In this document: positions 35,308-43,251 of the stretch, in pieces
Layout of the letters: each line of letters begins with the position of its first letter
Numbering within the stretch: position 1 is the first letter of the stretch
Source of the DNA: an uncultured Desulfobulbaceae bacterium
GTDB lineage: Bacteria; Desulfobacterota; Desulfobulbia; Desulfobulbales; Desulfobulbaceae
Assembly (NCBI GenBank): GCA_947259225.1
Contig: CAMYLK010000003.1
Coordinates: forward strand, 124,001-188,000
Length of the DNA stretch: 64,000 nt
Direction: 5' to 3'
Position numbers and translations under genes: made by a program
The notes under the pieces: generated by a model
What the model saw: only the letters and a program-made list of their open reading frames with translations
The model's database searches: none
Told to the model about the DNA's origin: nothing

Positions 35308-35636
35308 TTTTTCTCCTTCGGGCTAATGTCAAGGAATGGGGGGGCCCAGAACGATCCGGTTGGGAAGTGTTCAATAGCACCGGGGTGGTCCATAAAGGGA
35401 ACGATCCAGTCGGAAACGGCCGGATGGCGGGTATACCTGGCCTCTGTTGCTACGCACAAATCAGTCAGGCCGAGCCCGGCAGTGGCAATATCATAGAGAA
35501 GCTGATTCTCTTTTTGCTGCACCTTCCTGTGCAGAGAGAATATCAGCAGACCTCCATCCAACACAAGCATGGAAATAATCAGAATGACAAGGAAACAAGC
35601 AGGTCTACGTGTTGCTGTGCCGGACTGAACGTTCAC
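35304..35636 (-). CDS. small single-span membrane protein of the NosL/ABC operon
   Basis: This is a 110-residue protein with one N-terminal membrane helix (about residues 13-33), a periplasmic region with GLTDLCVATEARYTRHPA, and FMDHPGAIEHFPTGSF toward the C-terminus. No family is recognised. The His-Pro and Cys positions could bind metal or haem, but that is speculation. Both ends overlap neighbours by 4 bp (NosL-like gene upstream, permease downstream), so it belongs tightly to this operon. Confidence 0.72.
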   Translation of the reverse strand: MNVQSGTATRRPACFLVILIISMLVLDGGLLIFSLHRKVQQKENQLLYDIATAGLGLTDLCVATEARYTRHPAVSDWIVPFMDHPGAIEHFPTGSFWAPPFLDISPKEKK

Positions 35637-36145
35637 TGGCTTCCATGACGCATTTTGGATTTTGTCCGCATGGACTGTACCAACTCATCAGTTATCTCAA
35701 CGAAATTGAGAACTTGTGTCCCTTTATGATCTTTCAGAAAATTTTCAGCGGCAGCTTTTGTCGAAAATGGAATAAATTCTTTTCCCATGGGACCATAAAC
35801 ATCGCTGCCGACAACATAATGTGCTGTCAAACCGTCCAGCCATTTCAGGCTGTAATAATCCTTAACCCATACTTCTCTGACATCTTTTTGGGTAACCGAA
35901 CTGTACTTCTCTGGACTGAAATAAAAAACCAGCATGTCTTTCACCCCGTCAAAGAACATCACTGACTCGTCTGCCAGCCGGACCTGAACAATCCACTCAT
36001 CATATTTGGCAACAAACATACCACAGACAGAACAGCGTTCTTTGGAACCCACCTTTTCCTCAGGCGCCCCGTATGTCACTCCTGTAAAAACGATGAACAA
36101 ACTGAGCAGAAAACAACACACCCTAGATCCTGATTTCAGACTCAT
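35633..36145 (-). CDS. NosL-like protein, second copy
   Basis: This is a 170-residue exported NosL-family protein with a signal peptide (residues 1-26, cleaved after TYG) and the motif CSVCGMF (C38, C41, M43), then VAKYDEW and FFDGVKDMLVFYF. It shares the WVKDYYSLKWLDG and VVGSDVYGPMGKEFIPF segments with the NosL-like protein at 29668, but lacks that protein's Met-rich tail and second Cys pair. It should bind Cu(I) or another soft metal in the periplasm. Its stop overlaps the next gene by 4 bp. Confidence 0.88.
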   Translation of the reverse strand: MSLKSGSRVCCFLLSLFIVFTGVTYGAPEEKVGSKERCSVCGMFVAKYDEWIVQVRLADESVMFFDGVKDMLVFYFSPEKYSSVTQKDVREVWVKDYYSLKWLDGLTAHYVVGSDVYGPMGKEFIPFSTKAAAENFLKDHKGTQVLNFVEITDELVQSMRTKSKMRHGSQ

Positions 36146-36227
36146 CTCAAGCTCCTTGATCCTGATTGAGATCCAGTGAGGTACAAAAACCTCTTCTTTT
36201 GATACTCAAACCTGATTTGAGTGACTT

Positions 36228-36803
36228 TCATTTAGGGCTTAAAAAAGGAGACAACAGCCCGTTGAGTTCCGGTTCGCTCACCCCGCCTAGTATAGCCGCT
36301 ATTATTTTGTGCTGAGGATCCAGAACAATGGTTTGAGGAAGTGCTTTCACCTTGTAACTCATGCTAGTGGTACCGCCCGTATCACGCGCAACCGGAAAGG
36401 TAATATCAAGTTCTTTCTTAAAAGCAGACAGAACATTGACGTCAATTCCAAGAGTATCAATATAAATTATTTTCAAACCTTTGTTCCCATACCTGGCATA
36501 ATAATCATTAAATACCGGAGTATCGGCACGACAGAACTTACAGTCTGTCAGAAAAAAACGCAGGATTACAGGATATCCTTTGTAATCTGTCAGAGAAATC
36601 TCGTTGCCTTCGAGATCAGACACTGTAAAACCCGGAGCGGAGTCGCCGATCTTCAGGGATTCCTTTTTATCCTGGCTGCATGACGGCAAAGAATTGACAA
36701 GTAAAACAAACAGAACCAAACGCGCAATATTACCTGAAAGTGTTGTTCTGTCTCTTTTCATCAGAGGGGTATTTTCATTTCCCATAATCTGCAACCTGAT
36801 CAC
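36228..36803 (-). CDS. TlpA-like thioredoxin-fold lipoprotein
   Basis: This 191-residue lipoprotein has a long lead with lipobox LPSC (C42) and an AhpC/TSA-TlpA domain from about residue 50. The active site is TDCKFC (C88/C91) and the cis-Pro is in KALPQTIVL. Proteins of this type keep apo-cytochromes, copper ligands or metal sites reduced. It starts at GTG 36803, overlapping the ABC ATPase stop by 4 bp (GTGA), although in-frame ATGs lie at 36785 and 36761. It probably reduces Cys in the NosL-like or CPFC proteins; this is an inference. Confidence 0.85.
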   Translation of the reverse strand: MIRLQIMGNENTPLMKRDRTTLSGNIARLVLFVLLVNSLPSCSQDKKESLKIGDSAPGFTVSDLEGNEISLTDYKGYPVILRFFLTDCKFCRADTPVFNDYYARYGNKGLKIIYIDTLGIDVNVLSAFKKELDITFPVARDTGGTTSMSYKVKALPQTIVLDPQHKIIAAILGGVSEPELNGLLSPFLSPK

Positions 36804-37480
36804 ACGGCAGTGCCTTCACTCAACACGCCCTGGCGCATGTGAAGGACCCGGGCATTATTCTGGGTTTCGGCAAGACGAACATTATGGGTAACCACAACAA
36901 AGGTTGTTCCGCCCGTATTATAATCATTAAATATCTGAAGAATCTCCCTCTCCGTATCTTCGTCAAGATCTCCTGTGGGCTCGTCCGCCAGGATGATATC
37001 AGGCTCGTTGACAAATGCCCTGGCTATGGCAATTCGTCTCTGCTGGCCACCCGATAACTGGGAGGGGAAAGAATTAATTTTATCCTGCAGCCCCACATGG
37101 TCCAGAATGTCCATGGCATTCTGGTAACTTCCCTTCGGCTGCTTCCCGAAACTGAGTGGAAGCAGAACATTCTCCAGTGCGGTTAGCGTGGGTATGAGAC
37201 TGGCAAATTGAAAAATGAAACCAATGGTGCTGTTACGCATATCAGAAAGCGCATCATCACTTTGTCCCCAGTTTTCCACACCGTTAACAACAACTTCTCC
37301 ACTGTCAGGAACAGTCAGGCCACCTATGAGACTTAACAGGGTTGTTTTTCCAGACCCTGAGTGGCCAAGGATTACAGCAAACTCTCCCCGATCAATTTTT
37401 AACGAAACGTTGTCAACTGCAGTTACCATTGTGCTGTCGGAGAGATATTCTTTTTTCAGGTTGCGGCATTCAATAAGCAC
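36800..37480 (-). CDS. ABC transporter ATP-binding protein, second set
   Basis: This 226-residue ATPase has GHSGSGKTT (Walker A), the signature LSGGQQRRIAIARAF, Walker B IILADEPTGDLD and the switch His in VVVTHNVRL. It is of the LolD/MacB type and is the first gene of the minus-strand operon. No permease follows it directly; its likely partner is the FtsX-type permease at 39388, beyond the divergent propeller gene. The 570 bp between 37480 and 38051 hold the palindromic site described separately and no gene. Confidence 0.9.
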   Translation of the reverse strand: MLIECRNLKKEYLSDSTMVTAVDNVSLKIDRGEFAVILGHSGSGKTTLLSLIGGLTVPDSGEVVVNGVENWGQSDDALSDMRNSTIGFIFQFASLIPTLTALENVLLPLSFGKQPKGSYQNAMDILDHVGLQDKINSFPSQLSGGQQRRIAIARAFVNEPDIILADEPTGDLDEDTEREILQIFNDYNTGGTTFVVVTHNVRLAETQNNARVLHMRQGVLSEGTAV

Positions 37481-37889
37481 TTTTTATTCCCTCGTTAATA
37501 ATGTTGAATAGTGAAAAGTGGTAAAATGATATCCGATGCATAACAGTTATGCAAGAATGCTTATTAATTGTTAAGCGGCTCATGAAAGTTTATATCAGCA
37601 GGCGGGTAATGAATAAACAGGATGAATTCGACTCTGGAACGACCCGTTATATTATCTTATGATCACTAAATATGGAGCAAGAAAAAAAACTGGGATTTTC
37701 CTAGTTTATATTGTAGCTTAACAAACAGTTTTAATGATGAGCAATTATAATTATTGATCATACATGAAACGAATTGGCAAAATGCTGCTGATTATCCAGC
37801 TTTTTTTTCATCTTGTATCACAAAGTAACCATTAAACCATTCCACCTGTTTTTTTTGGGATAAATAAAAAAACATTTTTTGTTTGCTTT

Positions 37890-37918
37890 TGTACCACACA
37901 CCGTGGTACATGTACCAC
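37890..37918. promoter_or_regulatory. triple TGTACCAC operator-like site
   Basis: The 8-mer TGTACCAC occurs at 37890-37897 and 37911-37918, and its complement GTGGTACA at 37903-37910. The last two form a perfect 16-bp palindrome, GTGGTACATGTACCAC. It lies 132 bp before the propeller gene start and 409 bp from the divergent operon start, in a 570-bp gap (37481-38050) that is AT-rich and holds no gene. The regulator is unknown; RegA is one candidate. Confidence 0.65.
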
Positions 37919-37941
37919 ACGAAGGAAATTATTCCACATGA

Positions 37942-37959
37942 CAACAGTAAGCCGACTGA
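37942..37959. repeat. second copy of the CAACAGTAAGCCGACTGA element
   Basis: This exact 18-base copy of the sequence at 29335-29352 lies 91 bp before the propeller gene. It again sits at the tip of a hairpin: the flanks CCACA (about 37934-37938) and TGTGG can pair, although the outer stem differs in sequence from the first copy. Confidence 0.5.
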
Positions 37960-38050
37960 CGTTTTGTGGACGGCCCTGAACCCGGTTCAAGTCCTTTGCA
38001 CTGGGGATCCAGGCGCCAATTCAACAACATTGTGACGGAGGAAGGAGTAT

Positions 38051-39220
38051 ATGAAAATCATATCCAAGAAAACCTGTTTTTACTCACTCGTAGCTGCCGG
38101 TGCCCTGACAATTGGGTCCATGGGCCTCTCAGCATCTGCACAGGCTTATGATGCAACAGTGTATGTGGCCGGAATGGGTGGTCATTTCGCCAAGGCTGAA
38201 GTAAGCATTGACCCCAACGCAAAGACTCCGATTCATCTGAAGGCCCTTGATAAGATTGACATCGGTGACAACGAAAGCCATCCAACTCATGATGCCCGTA
38301 TCGACCCGAACAACCGCAACATGTTGTACTGGTCCACCTACAAAAAAGACCCTGAAACCGGTGCTCCGCATGTAGGTGTTTCTGATCTCGCTTCCGGCAA
38401 GATTGTTAAGGACGTCAATGCTCCAATCCCTGAAATGGGCCAGGCAAACACCAAGTCACTGTACTGTGGTTCCGGCCAGACCAAGGATTACTATTTCCCG
38501 ATTGCAATGACCAGCAAGGGATATATCGATGTCTACAAGAAGGCAGATATGTCAAGGGTAAAAAGTGTCTTCCTGGAAGGCACCGAAGCTGATCCTGGTG
38601 TACCCTACAAATTTTTACACGGTGTAAACTCACCCGATATGACAAAAATGCTGATTACCATTAACGAGGCTGACAAGGACCACGGCAAGACGGTCGGCAA
38701 AATTCACATGGTGCTGCTGGATGCCAAAGAACTGGAAAAAGGGAATGTCAAGCTTGTGAAAAAAGGCGTTGCCCCAGGGAATGCCGGCAAAACTGTCAAC
38801 TTCAGGTCCACCTACTCACATGACGGCAAGCTGATCGCTATGTCCGGTGGTGACACCATGTACATTATTGACGCTGAGACCCTCAAGGTTGTTGACGCTC
38901 AACCCATGGGTAAACTTGAGCATAATCATGATGCCATGTTCACCCCGGACAATAAGTATGTCGTCGCCACCTCCAGGACCAAGACTCTGGCAACCGGCCT
39001 GGCCCCTAAAATCTCCAGGGATAACTATTCCTGTGAGGCAGAAGATGCGCCAGAGAAGCTTGGCAATGACGACTTCACCATGGACGGCCACCTGAAGCTC
39101 TACTCTGTCGAAAAAGGTGATTTCATTGGTGCAGCTACCTCAACCTGCCTTGCCTGTCACAATGAAGAAGGTCTTGAGTCACATGCTGTTCTGTGCGGTC
39201 TTGACGCTAACTTCAAATAG
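38051..39220 (+). CDS. secreted beta-propeller-like protein with C-terminal CxxCH
   Basis: This is a 389-residue exported protein. Residues 1-33 form a signal peptide ending SASAQA. The mature part has repeated beta-strand units of propeller type (PTHDARIDPNNRNMLYWS, STYSHDGKLIAMSGG, HDAMFTPDNKYVVATS) and ends in CLACH at 366-370, which can bind one c-type haem; a further Cys and His follow. It resembles cytochrome-d1-like or YncE-like propellers, but I cannot name a family. An AGGAG site precedes ATG 38051. The neighbours suggest that metal or thiol maturation factors serve it. A strong terminator follows. Confidence 0.78.
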   Translation: MKIISKKTCFYSLVAAGALTIGSMGLSASAQAYDATVYVAGMGGHFAKAEVSIDPNAKTPIHLKALDKIDIGDNESHPTHDARIDPNNRNMLYWSTYKKDPETGAPHVGVSDLASGKIVKDVNAPIPEMGQANTKSLYCGSGQTKDYYFPIAMTSKGYIDVYKKADMSRVKSVFLEGTEADPGVPYKFLHGVNSPDMTKMLITINEADKDHGKTVGKIHMVLLDAKELEKGNVKLVKKGVAPGNAGKTVNFRSTYSHDGKLIAMSGGDTMYIIDAETLKVVDAQPMGKLEHNHDAMFTPDNKYVVATSRTKTLATGLAPKISRDNYSCEAEDAPEKLGNDDFTMDGHLKLYSVEKGDFIGAATSTCLACHNEEGLESHAVLCGLDANFK

Positions 39221-39252
39221 TATTTATTAAATAGACAAACTCAACATAGAAA

Positions 39253-39281
39253 ACCGGGAGGGTAACCTCCCGGTTTTTTTT
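39253..39281 (+). terminator. terminator after the propeller gene
   Basis: A 9-bp G/C-rich stem (ACCGGGAGG / CCTCCCGGT) with loop GTAA is followed by eight T residues, 33 bp after the stop. It isolates the propeller gene from the permease gene downstream. Confidence 0.95.
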
Positions 39282-39387
39282 ATCTTAAGAGCCCAGTCAA
39301 CTTTACTGTTGTATCCGGACAGCATTTCCTGTATATAAACTTCCTGTTTTTCCTGATTAAAACTGACTTCAACATATAGAGTAGAAC

Positions 39388-40581
39388 ATGTCCCAGAAAG
39401 GTCTAGATTCCATCCTCCGTATTGCATGGAAAACTGTTTCCCGTAAGATATTCCGCAACATCGTTCTGGCGGTTGCTGTCGGCCTGCTTGTATCCCTGCT
39501 CGTTTTTGCCCTGCTGTTCAACCGGGCGGTTAATGATGATATTGAAGCGGCCTCACGCAAACTTGGGGCTGATCTTGTTCTGGTCCCCGTTGAAGCAGTA
39601 GAAATGGCTGAAGAGTTTATCCTGGAAAGCAAGAAAAAAGACTTCTACATGGACATGGAGATCTTTGAGTCTGTCAGGGCAATGCCCGAGGTGAAAGAAG
39701 CCACCTTCCAGATCTACCTTGAGACACTTGAATCCGGCTGCTGCAGTGTTGTCGAGGCTCAGGTGGTGGCCTTTGATCCGAAAACAGATTTTGTCATTGC
39801 TCCCTGGTTCAGCGAACCACCTCCACCCCTTGGAGCCAGTGAGGTCTACATCGGCAGTTATGTGTATGAATATCTAGGCCTGATTAAAACACCGACTCTC
39901 TTTAACCAGAAAGTCAATGTTGTCGGAGACCTCAACGAAACAGGTACCGGGCTAGACCATGGTATATTCATGAGGGTTGAGGATCTGAATAAAATTTCAT
40001 CCCAGGCCACAGGAAAGTATAAACCAGGAGACACCTCGATCATCTTTATCAAGCTGAAAGAAGGTGTTAATCTTGACTTGTTTACCGATAAGATTCAGTC
40101 GAATTTTCCCAACGTAGGAATGATGACCCGGGGCACGATAGGGGCTGATGTCCGGACCACCCTCAAAGATATCACCAGGGTTTTCTCGATAACCATCGTG
40201 ATCTCATCAGCACTGGCAGTCCTGCTTGCATGGTCGACCTTTACTGCCCTGGCCAATGAACGGCGCCGTGAAGTTGGGATATTAAGGGCAATTGGTGCTC
40301 ACAAATCCCACATCATGAAAATGTTTCTGTCTGAAGCGGCAATAATAAGCCTTTTAGGCGGAATCCTTGGTGTGGCTATCGGCAACTACCTTATCCATCA
40401 CCTGGCAGGAAATTTCGACCTCTTGAGCAAACTTGGTGCCTATGCCTCTTTTTCAGCCCTCAATATACTCTTCAGTATTATAGCTATGCTGGTCGGGATC
40501 TGTGTCTGCCTTGTCGGTGCAGCAATACCGGTTGTTAGGCTGGCAAGGCTTGAGCCTCTTGTCGCTATAAAAGAAGATTAA
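39388..40581 (+). CDS. FtsX/MacB-type ABC permease, second set
   Basis: This 397-residue permease has an N-terminal helix (about residues 22-45), a periplasmic domain (about 46-265) and three C-terminal helices (about 270-295, 315-340 and 355-380). The coupling segment reads NERRREVGILRAIGAH. A CCSVVEAQ segment in the periplasmic part adds a Cys pair. It is similar in size and plan to the permease at 34111. No ATPase gene is next to it on this strand; the one at 36800 is the best partner. The ribosome site is weak. Confidence 0.88.
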   Translation: MSQKGLDSILRIAWKTVSRKIFRNIVLAVAVGLLVSLLVFALLFNRAVNDDIEAASRKLGADLVLVPVEAVEMAEEFILESKKKDFYMDMEIFESVRAMPEVKEATFQIYLETLESGCCSVVEAQVVAFDPKTDFVIAPWFSEPPPPLGASEVYIGSYVYEYLGLIKTPTLFNQKVNVVGDLNETGTGLDHGIFMRVEDLNKISSQATGKYKPGDTSIIFIKLKEGVNLDLFTDKIQSNFPNVGMMTRGTIGADVRTTLKDITRVFSITIVISSALAVLLAWSTFTALANERRREVGILRAIGAHKSHIMKMFLSEAAIISLLGGILGVAIGNYLIHHLAGNFDLLSKLGAYASFSALNILFSIIAMLVGICVCLVGAAIPVVRLARLEPLVAIKED

Positions 40582-40810
40582 TGAGCTGATAATCTGATTA
40601 CTGACATTTGGTCGGCTATTTATGCTGATCAACTAAAATCACAGTACTTCTTCATTCCGTTAAAACACTACAGGTAGCAAAGCACCCGGCTCAGAGGGCC
40701 AGGTATCAAAATTTTAAACATATAAGGGCCAAGGAAGTAAAAGCTTCCCAAGCCCCAATATAAATATATTCGATTTTGATTTTCAACTTATTCGAGAAAC
40801 TTAGCTAGCT

Positions 40811-40848
40811 CCAAAAAAGCCCTGCTGAATTACAGAAAGGCTTTTTGG
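40811..40848. terminator. bidirectional terminator candidate
   Basis: CCAAAAAAGCC and GGCTTTTTGG form a stem with a 17-base loop between the convergent permease and secreted-protein genes. A- and T-rich arms on both sides could stop either transcript. Another short hairpin with GGAAG and CTTCC lies at about 40733-40750. Confidence 0.65.
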
Positions 40849-40871
40849 GAGTATTGAAAGTTCAGGTCAAC

Positions 40872-41678
40872 TCATTTCTTTTTCTGTTTTTTCTCTTTCT
40901 TGTCTTCAAATGGTACGGGTTCAGGTACTGTTTCCTCTGAAATATCTGCAGGCCCTGAAGTGGCAGTTGTATTGTTATGCCCACTTCCTTTGCCTGTTAA
41001 ATATTCGTGAGTATGATTTTGAAGGCCATCCTCCAGTTCAATGAGGCCATCCTCCAAACCATCAATTTGTTCCTGCAAATCCTCAACAGCCTGAGGGATA
41101 ACATTTAATGCAACACCGCGGATAACAATTGTGTCGCCGTCGGTCACATCATCAGCGGGATTGGTAACATTGACCCTAAAGCTGAGCAGCAGGGCACCAG
41201 CAGAAGGATCGATTGGTCCAAAGGTAGGAGCAGAACTGTCAACACATACCGGACCAGGGTTTGTCAGGTCAGTTGTATCATCCAGCAGAACAGAGGCTGT
41301 TGCAGGGGGATCCTGTACCTGCGCAAGACGTATCTGACTGATAAAGCCATCTACACTTGAAAGCTCATAACAGACACGAACTCCATTGACCAGATACCCT
41401 GGCGGAACAATCAGACCTTTTTGAATAACTTTGTTCCAGCCGGCATCATCATCTTCTCCAGCAGTGGTAGAATTAATAATCAAGCCGCTTAAACCACCCC
41501 CGACACCGGAATCACCCGCATTAAACGAGAGAATAACACTGGGGTCGCCGGCCAGGAAATCAAGGTGATTTACCCACATCACCTCATCAGCGCTGACCTG
41601 TGCCGGAGTAAAAGCACTGCTGCCTAAAAAAACAACCCCTACAGTAACAGCAAATAATTTTCCTTTCATTTTTTTCAT
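40872..41678 (-). CDS. secreted protein with C-terminal coiled coil and Lys-rich tail
   Basis: This 268-residue exported protein has a signal peptide (residues 1-30, after VSA) and a beta-rich domain (about 35-195) with two Cys that could pair (VCYELS, VCVDSS). A short acidic coiled coil follows (EDLQEQIDGLEDGLIELEDGL), then HTHEYLTGKGSGHN and a Lys-rich tail. The HTHEYLTGKGxGHN segment occurs in many secreted deltaproteobacterial proteins and may mark a surface or trimer element. Function is unknown. A GGAGGA ribosome site precedes the ATG. Confidence 0.75.
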   Translation of the reverse strand: MKKMKGKLFAVTVGVVFLGSSAFTPAQVSADEVMWVNHLDFLAGDPSVILSFNAGDSGVGGGLSGLIINSTTAGEDDDAGWNKVIQKGLIVPPGYLVNGVRVCYELSSVDGFISQIRLAQVQDPPATASVLLDDTTDLTNPGPVCVDSSAPTFGPIDPSAGALLLSFRVNVTNPADDVTDGDTIVIRGVALNVIPQAVEDLQEQIDGLEDGLIELEDGLQNHTHEYLTGKGSGHNNTTATSGPADISEETVPEPVPFEDKKEKKQKKK

Positions 41679-42035
41679 AAAATCCTCCGTTCTCCCCTGT
41701 TGTTAAAAAATATTTCTTTTAGTTACTTTACATGGACGCCCTTCTAACTTTTAAGTGTCAAGGTATTCCATCCCTCCTGCTTCTTCACTCTTAATATTTT
41801 ATTTTATCACACTTAAATATAATTATCTTGAGCCCGTGACAAAAATGAACTTTCACTTCTGTTTGTGACCGTAACTACCAGACTGATGATTTCTTCAATC
41901 CTATATAAGTATATACGTCTGCAGATGTTGAAGGTCACATTTTTTATCAAATACCCGGAAAATACTTTGTAGTTACAATTTGGGGGCATGATCTGCTGGC
42001 TATTTTGGTTCACCCTTAACTAATGAAGGCCAACT
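41679..42035. other. intergenic region, no gene seen
   Basis: These 357 bases are AT-rich and have no convincing coding frame or RNA. They hold the ribosome site and promoter region of the secreted-protein gene at the left end and the 3' flank of the TRAP permease fragment at the right end. Confidence 0.6.
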
Positions 42036-42362
42036 TTATTCTGCTGCCTGGCTGCCGCCAAAGATTTTCTTTAACTTATTAATCCATATCCCGCTAAGGA
42101 ACCAGGAATAAGCATAGGTTCCGATAATGATAAGCACAAAGGCCTTGATGATATCAATCGGCGTACCATCCAGAGAAAATCCCGGCACGTATCCTAAAAG
42201 AAATGGCCCAAGATAAAGAAACTTGGCAAACTTGAAGGCCGAAAAGGCGGTTTTCCACATATTGGCCTTGCCAATTGTGGCACCGGCAAAGGCGGCAATA
42301 CAGACTGACGGTGCAATGTTTGAATCCTGAGACATCCAGTAAAAGATCATGTCAGCAGTATA
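42036..42362 (-). pseudogene. truncated duplicate of the TRAP fused permease (C-terminal part)
   Basis: The last 104 codons match the C-terminal end of the full TRAP permease at 43252 almost residue for residue (for example YWMSQDSNIAPSVCIAAFAG against YWLSQDSNITPPVCIAAFAG, and FAKFLYLGPFL in both). Homology stops at about 42362 with an in-frame TAA just upstream, so it is a 5'-truncated copy. It probably remained after a local duplication of the permease gene. Nucleotide identity is lower than amino-acid identity, so it is not very recent. Confidence 0.85.
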
Positions 42363-42684
42363 GGGTTAAAAACAGCAGTCCGACCGACTGAGCAGAAATC
42401 CAACGGGTCCTGTTTAACAAAGTTTGTTTAACACACGAGCTGCCTTCTACATTTTGTCAGTAAGGATAATCTTATCCTTTACCAGGCTGTTCAAAAAGTA
42501 CATCTTCCCATGTATTGAGATATCGTAACTGATTCAACCTGCACTAGAAAAAAAAGGGGAGTGAAAGAGAGACCAATTAGCTGGACCGCTACTCAGCCTT
42601 GTTAATGCATTGAAAAAACTGCAAACAAATGCCGTTAAAATTGAAATTTCTTTGTGAAAAACAGTTTACCCTCTATTTTACCGA
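42363..42684. other. intergenic region, no gene seen
   Basis: About 320 bases between the permease fragment and the USP gene show no supported gene or RNA. It is probably a scar of the deletion that truncated the duplicate. Confidence 0.55.
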
Positions 42685-43215
42685 TTATTCATCCTCAGGA
42701 AGGGGTACAAGAAGAGTAGGAATATTCGCCCGCCGTAACACTCTGCGAGCAGTATCTCCCATCATCGAATCTTTTAAAGTGCCGTGTCCATGTCGTCCCA
42801 TGACAATAAGGTCAAAATTACCTTCTGCCGCTTCGTCAACGATACACTCTACAGGGTTTCCTGCCTTTACTATAATTTGATAGGTGACATATGGTTCACC
42901 TGATGAGGCCGGTTGAATTTCGTCACAATATTGGCCGACGCAATCCTTAATGGCAACATTATCACGTTTCCGTGCAAAGAGAATCTCCTGTGCTTCCTGG
43001 AGATTGCTGTACTTTATCTCTTCCCATAACTCTTTCGACATGTAACTTGAGAGGCTCTTTAGAAGTTCGGGATTCTCTTCTACAACATGAATAACAAAAA
43101 GTTCGGCATTATATTTATTCGTGAGACTTGCAGCATAATTAAAGGCATAACGGCCGCTCTCGGATAAGTCGGCAGCGTAAAGAATCTTTTTAAATTCTAT
43201 GACAGGAACATCCAT
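42685..43215 (-). CDS. universal stress protein
   Basis: This 176-residue UspA-family protein has an alpha/beta fold: KKILYAADLSESGRYAF at the N-terminus, VIHVVEE, and the ATP-binding motif IVMGRHGHGTLKDSMMGDTARRVLRRANIPTL (G-x2-G-x9-GS-type), of which MGRHGHGTL is the phosphate loop. An internal Cys-containing insert (CVGQYCDEIQPASSG) is longer than in most. The start ATG 43215 follows GGAAAGGGG. It lies 36 bp after the TRAP permease gene and is likely co-transcribed; USPs often accompany TRAP or sodium transporters. Confidence 0.88.
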   Translation of the reverse strand: MDVPVIEFKKILYAADLSESGRYAFNYAASLTNKYNAELFVIHVVEENPELLKSLSSYMSKELWEEIKYSNLQEAQEILFARKRDNVAIKDCVGQYCDEIQPASSGEPYVTYQIIVKAGNPVECIVDEAAEGNFDLIVMGRHGHGTLKDSMMGDTARRVLRRANIPTLLVPLPEDE

Positions 43216-43251
43216 CTTTTCACCCCTTTCCAAACAACTGACAATTATACC

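Noticed and set aside
29668-40581. A nitrous oxide reductase (nos) cluster
   Set aside because: NosL-like proteins are present, but no NosZ, NosD, NosF or NosY was found, and the ABC permeases are FtsX/MacB-type.
41813-42013. A 66-codon minus-strand frame in the gap before the TRAP fragment
   Set aside because: No ribosome site, low-complexity composition and no recognisable features.
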